A stretch of DNA of 5,048 nucleotides from an uncultured Chloroflexota bacterium (GTDB taxonomy: Bacteria > Chloroflexota > Dehalococcoidia > SAR202 > UBA11138), in NCBI GenBank assembly GCA_913046025.1, contig CAJWRP010000222.1, positions 1 to 5,048 on the forward strand, written 5' to 3'. Below the pieces are notes generated by a model. That model was not told the origin of the DNA. It was given only the letters and a program-made list of their open reading frames with translations, and searched no databases. Of this stretch, positions 1 through 4,934 are shown one piece after another. The position numbers were made by a program, and so were the translations under genes. Each line of letters starts with the position of its first letter. The stretch's first letter is position 1.

Positions 1-1232
1 TCTGTGGTTTGCAGCCAGACCATAATCTTGGCCAGCATGCGGGCTTCGTCCTCGTTCATGCTCTCGCTGGACCGCATATGGTTCCAGCGGCGCAAGCATA
101 GGTAGTTAGCCCTGCCCTTGAGCTGCGTGAACTTCAACTCTTCCGCGTTGAGCCCTTCTACGGCAGACAAGGCCTTCACGAGAATCGGCACGTCCTTACC
201 CACAAGCTGCTCTTGAAGGGCGATGGTGTTGGTGGATACAACTACCCGCTTGTTGTTGGCCAAGGCGTACATTGCCGCCGGTAGCAGGTATGCCAGCGAC
301 TTGCCGACACCCGTGCCCGCTTCCACTATCAGCCGCTGACTCTCATTGATCGCCTTAGTGACCGCCTGGGCCATCTCAGCCTGCTCAGGCCTGTGATCGA
401 ATCCAGGCAGCGAATCGGCTAACGGGCTGCCCTCACTAAAGAGGTTGGCAACCTGCTCTGCATCAACCGGAGTCATTTCAGAAGCAGGACGCAACGAACG
501 CTCTCGCTGCAGCCTCTTGTCCAGGCTGCTCGTATCCAAGCCGCTAATGCCTGCGCCGCCTGTGGGAGGAATCACGAGCCCAGGCATACTTAACTTGGGC
601 TGCGATTCTTGGGCGGCGTGAGCCTCAAGGCCTTTCAAGAGGTATCCCATTACCCAGGAAGACTTGTCGGCCAAACGCTGCATCTCGGCCACAGAATTGG
701 GGTCGAGCTTCATGGCGTCCTTGAGCAGTTCGAGAAACACGTCCTTGGTAGCTATCGCGTCATCTATGGCCCTATGAGGTCGGTCGTGAGACAAGCCCAT
801 ACGAGTAGTCAGTCGGGACAGCGAATACTCAGGCATGTCAGGATGAAGAACGTACACCATGTCCCAGGTATCGCAGCGAGGGTTGTTCAGCCTGAGTCCA
901 GCCTTCGCAAGGAAGCCCACGTCGAACGCAACGTTGTGCCCAATGAGCGGCGCATTGCCCAGGAAGGCTGCCAGCCTGCCTATGATCAGTTCGAAGATCG
1001 GGGCTTCGTCCACCTGCTCCTGGGTTATGCTGGTAAATCTCTTTATGAAGGGCGACAGCTTGCGTCCTGGATTGACGAAGGTCTGAAAGGTGTCCAGTAC
1101 CGTGTCTCCATGAAACTTGACGGCACCGATCTCGATTATGACTTCGGTGTCGGAATTAAGGCCCGTCGTCTCCAGGTCAATGGAGACCCAAACGTCCTCC
1201 AATGGAGGCGTATGTAGAGGTAGAAGCGTCAT
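1..1232 (-). CDS. dinG: DinG-family ATP-dependent helicase with N-terminal DnaQ-like 3'-5' exonuclease domain (C-terminus beyond the window)
   Basis: This is a cytoplasmic DNA repair enzyme of the XPD/DinG superfamily-2 helicases, in the fused form that carries a DEDDh exonuclease. The first 410 residues are visible; fused relatives run to roughly 850-950, so about half is missing. The exonuclease domain spans about residues 14-170. ExoI is DLETTG at 19-24 (D19, E21), ExoII is GHNVAFD at 98-104 (D104), and ExoIII is HRAIDD at 153-158 (H153, D158), so all five catalytic residues are present. A linker rich in Pro, Gly and Ser (about 205-250) leads to the helicase. A Q-motif-like RPEQAEMAQAV lies at 281-291, Walker A is EAGTGVGKS at 304-312, and motif Ia is STNTIALQEQL at 333-343. 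The segment KGRANYLC at 372-379 supplies C379, the expected first cysteine of the XPD-type Fe-S cluster. The start is the first ATG after an in-frame TAA 11 codons upstream; no Shine-Dalgarno sequence precedes it. The helicase family is very secure. The exact role (repair of stalled forks or R-loops, damage response) is inferred from the family. Confidence 0.95.
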   Translation of the reverse strand, partial: MTLLPLHTPPLEDVWVSIDLETTGLNSDTEVIIEIGAVKFHGDTVLDTFQTFVNPGRKLSPFIKRFTSITQEQVDEAPIFELIIGRLAAFLGNAPLIGHNVAFDVGFLAKAGLRLNNPRCDTWDMVYVLHPDMPEYSLSRLTTRMGLSHDRPHRAIDDAIATKDVFLELLKDAMKLDPNSVAEMQRLADKSSWVMGYLLKGLEAHAAQESQPKLSMPGLVIPPTGGAGISGLDTSSLDKRLQRERSLRPASEMTPVDAEQVANLFSEGSPLADSLPGFDHRPEQAEMAQAVTKAINESQRLIVEAGTGVGKSLAYLLPAAMYALANNKRVVVSTNTIALQEQLVGKDVPILVKALSAVEGLNAEELKFTQLKGRANYLCLRRWNHMRSSESMNEDEARMLAKIMVWLQTT

Positions 1233-1247
1233 GGACGGCGGCCGTCC
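1233..1247. promoter_or_regulatory. Perfect 15-bp dyad touching the dinG start codon
   Basis: GGACGGC and GCCGTCC flank a single central G, and the dyad ends exactly where the dinG ATG (1232-1230) begins. It occupies the place where a ribosome binding site would normally be. It may be an operator, or an RNA hairpin with a 5-base stem and 5-base loop over the initiation region. The function is inferred; only the symmetry is seen. Confidence 0.35.
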
Positions 1248-1261
1248 GGTTTGTGGGCAAA

Positions 1262-1292
1262 ATTAAAGCAGTTCACACAGGCATGCTAACAA
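1262..1292 (-). promoter_or_regulatory. Candidate sigma-70-type promoter for dinG
   Basis: Read on the minus strand, TTGTTA (1292-1287, four of six bases match TTGACA) is followed after 19 bases by TTTAAT (1267-1262, five of six match TATAAT). The -10 hexamer ends 29 bases before the ATG, so the leader would be about 22 bases long. The spacing is longer than the ideal 17, so this is a weak prediction. Confidence 0.3.
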
Positions 1293-1509
1293 ATTCGGAA
1301 GGGCCAAGTCTGCCATTGATCATGCAGATTTAGGGCGTGGCTTCGGCAGAAACAGTAGCGAATGTCTTTTGAGGGTACACAAGAGGAGTTTGGTAAACAA
1401 AGCAGAGAAGACTATGACGACACGCGTTCAACAGCCATAAGGCAACAGGACTGCTCTGACCAAGAACTACCTGGTCACCGACAGGTGAAAGGCCATATTG
1501 AGATCTTCT

Positions 1510-1656
1510 CTAATAGGTTGCTAAAGAGCGCAAAAAAACCATTATTAGTGCCAGACCCACCATGCCTAAAAGACCGAAAACCATAGAAAGAATCAATACA
1601 GATATCGTTAGCTCTAAGCTGAGCCAGAGCCCCCTGGTTATCGCCGACTGCATCAT
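1510..1656 (-). CDS. Possible 48-residue hydrophobic membrane protein
   Basis: This is a short ORF of 48 codons starting at the first of two adjacent ATG codons, just after an in-frame TAG. Residues 1-10 are polar with one positive charge (R8). Residues about 10-42 are almost entirely hydrophobic apart from E15, ending in VFLRSLATY. That gives one long or two short transmembrane helices, with a central core of VFGLLGMVGLALIMVFL (26-42). A G-run (about 1666-1671) sits 9 bases upstream of the start and could act as a weak Shine-Dalgarno sequence. The start codons lie in the loop of a hairpin (see 1636-1665). The composition resembles small single-helix membrane subunits such as the gamma chain of sodium-pump decarboxylases, but I cannot assign it to that or any family. 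An ORF this short can arise by chance, so it could equally be a remnant or noise. Confidence 0.3.
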   Translation of the reverse strand: MMQSAITRGLWLSLELTISVLILSMVFGLLGMVGLALIMVFLRSLATY

Positions 1657-1665
1657 GCGCTAACC
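1636..1665. repeat. Inverted repeat with the small ORF's start codons in its loop
   Basis: GGTTATCGC (1636-1644) and GCGCTAACC (1657-1665) form 9-base arms with a single mismatch around a 12-base loop. In the minus-strand transcript the loop begins with AUGAUG, the presumed start of the 48-residue ORF. The outer G-run continues into the possible ribosome binding site. It is not followed by a T-run on either strand, so it does not look like a terminator. Confidence 0.45.
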
Positions 1666-1710
1666 CCCCGAGTTTGATCATCCAAATGCTTTTAGGTCCA
1701 GGTTCAGCGG

Positions 1711-1905
1711 CTAATTAGCTGCGTGCGCACTAACAGCTCTCCAGGTGGTACAGCCAAGCAAACATAGAGTCGGCATAATAATTGCCAGGATCCCATATGC
1801 CATCCACCGTTCAAAGTAATAAAGCCAATTAGAGATCACCACACCGAAATGAAAGACATTACTCTTTGACGTCATGATGCCAAGAGACAGCTCCAGAGAC
1901 CACAT
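1711..1905 (-). CDS. Possible 64-residue protein with one predicted membrane helix
   Basis: The ORF has 64 codons from ATG to stop and the frame is open for a further stretch upstream, with no other standard start. The N-terminal third is mixed (SLELSLGIMTSKSNV). An aromatic segment NWLYYFERW lies at about 26-34, followed by a hydrophobic helix MAYGILAIIMPTLCLLGC at about 35-52, then a short polar tail. It lies 54 bases upstream of the 48-residue ORF on the same strand. Both carry a Trp close before SLEL (WSLEL here, WLSLEL there), which may be coincidence. No Shine-Dalgarno sequence precedes the ATG. No family is recognised. It may be a decayed fragment of a larger membrane protein, or a chance ORF. 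Confidence 0.25.
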   Translation of the reverse strand: MWSLELSLGIMTSKSNVFHFGVVISNWLYYFERWMAYGILAIIMPTLCLLGCTTWRAVSAHAAN

Positions 1906-2206
1906 TAGTGCGATCCACTGTATTTCCTTGGGTGAGCTTGGGTAAGCAGGTCAGGGGCCGAACTTCTATTGCGCTAAGACACATTCAAAAGAATTCAATT
2001 TCGTTTGACCTGTTAAAGGCATGTGATAGCCCAAACACTTCATATACATCATCGACGTCCCAATGTGCTTTCGCATGGTTAGAGAAAGTCTTTGAAATAA
2101 AGCATCGCTTGCGGGGCTGAATGTCCCGAGGGCCGTAAGGTCGCTGTGAGGTTAATTTCAGGTGGACTTTGGGAGGGGGCGAGCGGTGACTGAAACATTA
2201 TCAACT

Positions 2207-2305
2207 CTGGCTGAAGTCGCCAGTTTGTTGTCCCATCGAGCTTCGCCACCCTTCGGCGGCCTAGTCGGTTGGTTGGCGCAATGATCAGTCTCAACGCCAA
2301 CGTTG
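2207..2305. repeat. Cluster of short inverted repeats
   Basis: Three dyads follow one another in non-coding sequence. CTGGC (2207-2211) pairs with GCCAG (2219-2223). CGCC (2244-2247) pairs with GGCG (2255-2258). GTTGGCG (2272-2278) pairs perfectly with CGCCAAC (2295-2301) across 16 bases; part of this last arm can alternatively form CAACG-ccaa-CGTTG (2292-2305). Mutually exclusive stems of this kind occur in regulatory RNAs and also by chance. No T-run follows, so these do not look like simple terminators. Confidence 0.35.
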
Positions 2306-2360
2306 CTATTAATGGGTAAACACGTTACATTCAAGCTGCTTTTAAAGATCGACGCCCAGT

Positions 2361-2390
2361 TCGGCAGTTACCACACACTGTGCTGGCCGA
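2361..2390. repeat. Bulged stem-loop upstream of the oxidase gene
   Basis: TCGGC (2361-2365) pairs with GCCGA (2386-2390). AG pairs with CT inside it, and CACA (2372-2375) pairs with TGTG (2379-2382) at the tip. Together this gives about 11 pairs with two bulges and a 3-base apical loop. It lies about 150 bases before the GTG start of the oxidase and could sit in its leader if transcription begins upstream. Only the pairing is seen; a role is inferred. Confidence 0.3.
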
Positions 2391-2531
2391 GTTCAATGAG
2401 GGTGGACATGTTTTCTATTAATATGAGTCCCGAAAACTCTTGCTACTACTGAACGAGGCACCAAATATAGAAGACTGAAATAGACCTGTAACAAAAAAAC
2501 AAGCACGGAGTTTAACCTTGCCTGAACTGCT

Positions 2532-2539
2532 AAGGAGGA
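2532..2539 (+). promoter_or_regulatory. Strong Shine-Dalgarno sequence of the oxidase gene
   Basis: AAGGAGGA is a near-perfect complement of the 16S rRNA 3' end. Its GGAGG core ends 5 bases before the GTG at 2544, which fixes that GTG as the start even though it is not ATG. Confidence 0.85.
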
Positions 2540-2543
2540 AACA

Positions 2544-3626
2544 GTGAATTTAGATTACGTTACGAATGAAGAGGTCATTCAGGCCGCCCGAAAGAGGCTT
2601 CCCCAGAGCGCATGGGACTATCTTTCAGGGGCCTCAGAGTCGGAAACGACCATGCGGCGCAACCGACTGGCTTTCGACAAAGTTGCGTTTCGCCCACGAG
2701 TGCTGAATGACGTATCCAGTGTAGATACCTCAACAACTTTTCTGGGCCACAACCTACGAATTCCCGTCATGCCTGCGCCGGTAGGTTCGCTGCAGGTCTT
2801 CACGCCAGAAGGTGGAGCCGCCACCAGCAAGGCTTGCGCTGAGTTCGGTACAATGCACGTAGTTAGTTCCGTCACGGAGCCTGGTCTGGAAGCCATCGCA
2901 GAGTCCGCCGACAATCCCAAGGTCTACCAGCTTTACATTAGAGGAGACTGGGAGTGGACCAAAGACATGATTGACCGTGCAAAAGCCGCCGGTTATGTGG
3001 GCCTTTGCACCACAGTGGATACTGCCCACTACAGCCGCAGAGAGAGGCCACTTCGTGGCCGCTGGAATCCGCCCACGCGGACAGGGCCGTGGGCCGTCGA
3101 CCCGTACTGGTCAGCATCTGTCACCTGGGATTCCATCGACAAGTACAAAGCGCACTCGGGCCTGCCATATATGCTCAAGGGCATCGCCACCGCCGAGGAT
3201 GCCAAGATCGCGGTCGAGCATGGCGTGGACGTCATCTGGGTGTCCAACCACGGTGGCCGACAACTGGACCACGGCGAAGGCTCTATGGACATGTTACCGG
3301 AGATCGTTGATGCGGTCGACGGGCGAGCGGACATCGTGCTGGACGGCGGCATTCAACGGGGAGGCGATGTGGTCAAGGCCGTGGCAATGGGAGTGAAGGC
3401 CGTGGCAATCGGCAAACTCCAGTGCTGGGGACTGGGCGCAGCTGGCGCAGACGGGCTGGTCCGTGTGCTGGAAATCCTTGAAGAGGAGATGATCGTCGCC
3501 ATGGCACTGATGGGCGTTACCTCCATAGACCAGCTTAACTCAAGCTACGTTACCAAGGCAGACCTGGTGACAATGCCTCATGAGATGAGCACTTGGGTGA
3601 ACAAGCCAATAGATAGAATTCTATAG
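2544..3626 (+). CDS. FMN-dependent alpha-hydroxy-acid oxidase/dehydrogenase (LldD/glycolate oxidase family)
   Basis: This is a TIM-barrel flavoenzyme that oxidises a 2-hydroxy acid (glycolate, lactate, mandelate or similar) to the 2-oxo acid; the substrate cannot be read from the sequence. The 360 residues match the family's usual 350-390. By alignment to spinach glycolate oxidase, the catalytic and flavin-contact residues are present: Y26, Y131 (in QLY), T157 and D159 (in TTVDT), R166, K212 (in LKG), H236 and R239. The family signature SNHGGRQ lies at 234-240. Two features are unusual. The segment between D159 and K212 is about 20 residues shorter than in glycolate oxidase, which shortens active-site loop 4. 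The phosphate-binding part reads DGGIQRG (267-273) and IGKL (289-292), so the usual arginines are Q271 and K291. No signal peptide or membrane segment is seen, so it should be cytoplasmic. It starts at GTG behind a strong Shine-Dalgarno sequence, stands alone on its strand, and ends at a terminator. It could be an oxidase, monooxygenase or quinone-linked dehydrogenase. Confidence 0.93.
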   Translation: MNLDYVTNEEVIQAARKRLPQSAWDYLSGASESETTMRRNRLAFDKVAFRPRVLNDVSSVDTSTTFLGHNLRIPVMPAPVGSLQVFTPEGGAATSKACAEFGTMHVVSSVTEPGLEAIAESADNPKVYQLYIRGDWEWTKDMIDRAKAAGYVGLCTTVDTAHYSRRERPLRGRWNPPTRTGPWAVDPYWSASVTWDSIDKYKAHSGLPYMLKGIATAEDAKIAVEHGVDVIWVSNHGGRQLDHGEGSMDMLPEIVDAVDGRADIVLDGGIQRGGDVVKAVAMGVKAVAIGKLQCWGLGAAGADGLVRVLEILEEEMIVAMALMGVTSIDQLNSSYVTKADLVTMPHEMSTWVNKPIDRIL

Positions 3627-3640
3627 AATTTCGATTGGGG

Positions 3641-3679
3641 GTCGCTCGAGTTCTCGTTCGGGCGACTCTAATTTTCTTT
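3641..3679 (+). terminator. Rho-independent-type terminator between convergent genes
   Basis: GTCGCTCGA (3641-3649) pairs with TCGGGCGAC (3658-3666), nine pairs including one G-U, around an 8-base loop. It is followed by TCTAATTTTCTTT on the plus strand. It starts 15 bases after the oxidase stop codon. The T-run reaches the last codon of the convergent gene. The same hairpin may slow transcription from the other side, but the minus strand has no good T-run after it. Confidence 0.65.
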
Positions 3680-4712
3680 AAGATGCCTTCAGGGATTTCC
3701 GGACTTTAGGCATTACCTCTTCGGCAATTAGGTGCAGAGTCTCCAGTATCAGGCCATGAGGCATGCCGCCCCACTCTATGCTCACGATCAGATGATTGAT
3801 GCCTATACTCTCTTGCAGCCCGAGAATCTGCTCCGCAACCTCGTCCGGAGAACCAATCAGAAAGCGGTCTCCTAAGAGATCTTCGAAACCTCCGCCCAGG
3901 TCATTGTCGCCCTCCGGCATCTGTCGGTCCTGCCCCCAACTGTGGTAAGCCGAGTACTTCTTCTCTATGTATGGGCCGCAAATGCGAAGGGCTTCCTCCC
4001 GAGTACGAGCCACGAATAACTCGCGTCGCATGGGCAGCTCGTCTGGGAAGGGTTTGCCGGCCTTGTCTAGAGCCTGTCGATATATCTCCATTTGCCGCTG
4101 TATGGTCCCGATTCGATTGTGCGGGTTGATATACCAGCAGTCGCCAAGCCGCGCAGTACGTTCTATTGCGACGTCCGCGTTTGCACCAATCCAGATGGGT
4201 GGATGAGGGTACTGCAAAGGCTTTGGCAAACATGAGGCACCCAATAGCTCGAAATGCTCTGCCTTCATGTTCACCGAGTCTTCGGTCCATAGCCGCTTGA
4301 TGGCGATCAGATTCTCCTCAAAGCGTTGGCCCCGCCGGTTGATTGGCGCACCGAAGGCTTTGAACTCCACGTCGCGATATCCCAGCGCAGCACCAAAGAT
4401 GATCCGACCGCCGGTCATAATGTCCAAGGTGGCGAACTGCTCAGCGATCTCTAATGGCGTGTAGAGGGAGAGAAGCACAATGCCGGCATTCAGGCGAACG
4501 TTGGGCGCCTCCGCACTGAGCCTAGCTAACATAGGTATCTGCTGAAAGGACTGAAATGGTGGAGTGCTGAAGTGCGACGTCGCCGTGATGGAGTCGAAGC
4601 CCAGCGCGTCGGCGGTCCGGGCCTGCTCCATGACCTCCTCGAACCGCGCGCCAATGTCGTCGCCTATCGGGTACTGCCCCCTCAACACCAACCCAAACTC
4701 AAAAATTTTCAA
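3678..4712 (-). CDS. LLM-class (luciferase-like) flavin- or F420-dependent oxidoreductase
   Basis: This is a single-domain TIM-barrel oxidoreductase of the bacterial luciferase superfamily, 344 residues, typical for the family. Members are two-component FMNH2 monooxygenases or F420-dependent dehydrogenases; the sequence does not settle the cofactor, and the substrate is unknown. Landmarks in order are: N-terminal strand IFEFGLVL (3-10); the ADALGFDSI segment (34-42) with H47 after it; the AGIVLLSLYTPLEIAEQ strand and helix (76-92); the hallmark LDIMTGGRIIFGAALGYRD (96-114) followed by E116 and FG; RFEENLIAIKRLW (130-142); PPIWIGANAD (171-180); and FLIGSPDEVAEQI (283-295). A Gly/Asp-rich stretch at about 258-282 may be a lid over the substrate pocket. 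The only in-frame start before the first strand is TTG, immediately after an in-frame TAA; a GGAG lies 13 bases upstream, which is distant. It runs convergent to the oxidase with 51 bases between the stop codons. It has no signal peptide. Confidence 0.93.
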   Translation of the reverse strand: MKIFEFGLVLRGQYPIGDDIGARFEEVMEQARTADALGFDSITATSHFSTPPFQSFQQIPMLARLSAEAPNVRLNAGIVLLSLYTPLEIAEQFATLDIMTGGRIIFGAALGYRDVEFKAFGAPINRRGQRFEENLIAIKRLWTEDSVNMKAEHFELLGASCLPKPLQYPHPPIWIGANADVAIERTARLGDCWYINPHNRIGTIQRQMEIYRQALDKAGKPFPDELPMRRELFVARTREEALRICGPYIEKKYSAYHSWGQDRQMPEGDNDLGGGFEDLLGDRFLIGSPDEVAEQILGLQESIGINHLIVSIEWGGMPHGLILETLHLIAEEVMPKVRKSLKAS

Positions 4713-4713
4713 T
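4694..4713. repeat. Direct repeat A, copy 1 (5' end of the LLM gene)
   Basis: CAAACTCAAAAATTTTCAAT matches the 20 bases at 4785-4804 at 18 positions, in the same orientation and 91 bp apart. This copy covers the first codons of the LLM gene; on the minus strand it contains the TTG start. Confidence 0.6.
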
Positions 4714-4740
4714 TATTTTGTATTGCTCCGCATATTTCAA
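4712..4740 (-). promoter_or_regulatory. Promoter-like element overlapping the TTG start of the LLM gene
   Basis: On the minus strand TTGAAA (4740-4735, five of six) is followed by exactly 17 bases and AATAAT (4717-4712, five of six). The match and spacing are good, but the -10 element includes the first base of the annotated TTG start. Transcription from it would begin inside the reading frame. Either the element is a chance AT-rich match, or translation begins further in. Confidence 0.3.
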
Positions 4741-4784
4741 CGAGAAAATTAGAACGCCGAGGCGAGGCTTTGCAGCTTCGTTGG

Positions 4785-4804
4785 CAAACTCAAAATTTCT
4801 CAAT
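4785..4804. repeat. Direct repeat A, copy 2 (upstream of the LLM gene)
   Basis: CAAACTCAAAATTTCTCAAT is the upstream partner of the repeat at 4694-4713, with two substitutions. The offset of 91 bp is not a multiple of three, so it is not an in-frame extension of the gene. It could be a remnant of a duplicated gene start or a paired regulatory site. Confidence 0.6.
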
Positions 4805-4836
4805 AAATCAGCATCTCACTATTTGATATCAGGCCA

Positions 4837-4847
4837 ACGTTTTGACA
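4837..4847. repeat. Direct repeat B, copy 1
   Basis: ACGTTTTGACA differs by one base from ATGTTTTGACA at 4907-4917, in the same orientation and 70 bp apart. It contains a perfect TTGACA, but no -10 hexamer sits at a suitable distance on the plus strand. Confidence 0.45.
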
Positions 4848-4873
4848 TAGCTCGTATTTCTAACGGAACAAAG

Positions 4874-4891
4874 GCGAACTTTGTAGTTCAC
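4874..4891 (-). terminator. Weak candidate terminator after the partial right-edge gene
   Basis: On the minus strand GTGAACT (4891-4885) pairs with AGTTCGC (4880-4874), seven pairs including one G-U, around a 4-base loop. It is followed by CTTTGTT. It starts 43 bases after the stop at 4935. The stem is AT-rich and the T-run is interrupted. Confidence 0.3.
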
Positions 4892-4900
4892 GGGCTTCAT

Positions 4901-4917
4901 TGTCAGATGTTTTGACA
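4901..4917. repeat. Direct repeat B, copy 2, within a short dyad
   Basis: ATGTTTTGACA (4907-4917) is the second copy of the 11-base repeat. It overlaps the inverted repeat TGTCA-gatgttt-TGACA (4901-4917), which is the form of a small operator. It lies between the upstream partial gene and the LLM gene. Confidence 0.4.
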
Positions 4918-4934
4918 GGCTTAATCGAACTAGA

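Larger units (their letters stand above)
1233..2543. other. 1.3-kb region without a conventional gene
   Basis: This gap separates the divergent dinG and hydroxy-acid oxidase genes. By eye it is more AT-rich than the flanking genes. Plus-strand ORFs at 1362-1586 and 1908-2120, a minus-strand ORF at 2079-2300 and a 46-codon plus-strand ORF at 2312-2452 show no recognisable family, no Shine-Dalgarno sequence and no coding-like composition. I treat them as chance. Two minus-strand ORFs (1510-1656 and 1711-1905) stand out because they encode hydrophobic membrane-like segments; they are listed separately. No tRNA, rRNA, tmRNA, RNase P, transposase or known riboswitch motif was seen. Several inverted repeats occur at 1636-1665 and between 2207 and 2390. 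The promoter of the oxidase gene must lie near the right end, but no convincing -35/-10 pair is visible. Confidence 0.6.

Noticed and set aside
609..1217. Long plus-strand ORF of about 200 codons and a shorter one at 859-1086
   Set aside because: Both are antisense to the exonuclease-helicase gene, whose catalytic motifs are all intact in the minus-strand frame.
1362..1586. Plus-strand 74-codon ORF
   Set aside because: No Shine-Dalgarno sequence, a charged low-information composition and no recognisable family; it overlaps the hydrophobic minus-strand ORF.
1475..1681. Minus-strand 68-codon ORF
   Set aside because: It overlaps the 48-residue hydrophobic ORF in another frame, and its own composition shows no domain or helix pattern.
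1867..1874. Perfect palindrome TGACGTCA
   Set aside because: An 8-base palindrome is expected by chance at this length, and no gene start lies close by.
1945..1970. Resemblance to the signal recognition particle RNA (CAGGTCAGGGGCCGAA)
   Set aside because: The GGAA tetraloop and the AGCAG partner expected a few bases later are absent, and no closing stem is seen.
2312..2452. Plus-strand 46-codon ORF ahead of the oxidase gene
   Set aside because: No ribosome binding site, no recognisable family, and it includes the stem-loop at 2361-2390.
2440..2471. TTGCTA and TATAGA as a promoter for the oxidase
   Set aside because: Spacing is 20 bases and the matches are only partial; other AT-rich pairs nearby are no better.
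2618..3396. Several ORFs of 91-141 codons on both strands within the oxidase gene
   Set aside because: They are shadows of the oxidase reading frame; none has a recognisable domain.
3613..3630. Palindrome ATAGAATTCTAT and tandem ATAGAATT at the oxidase stop codon
   Set aside because: It is short and AT-rich, partly fixed by the coding sequence, and the real terminator hairpin is just downstream.
3901..4826. ORFs on both strands inside and just beyond the LLM gene
   Set aside because: They overlap a complete LLM protein in other frames and have no family resemblance. The ones crossing 4713-4915 are AT-rich with no ribosome binding site.
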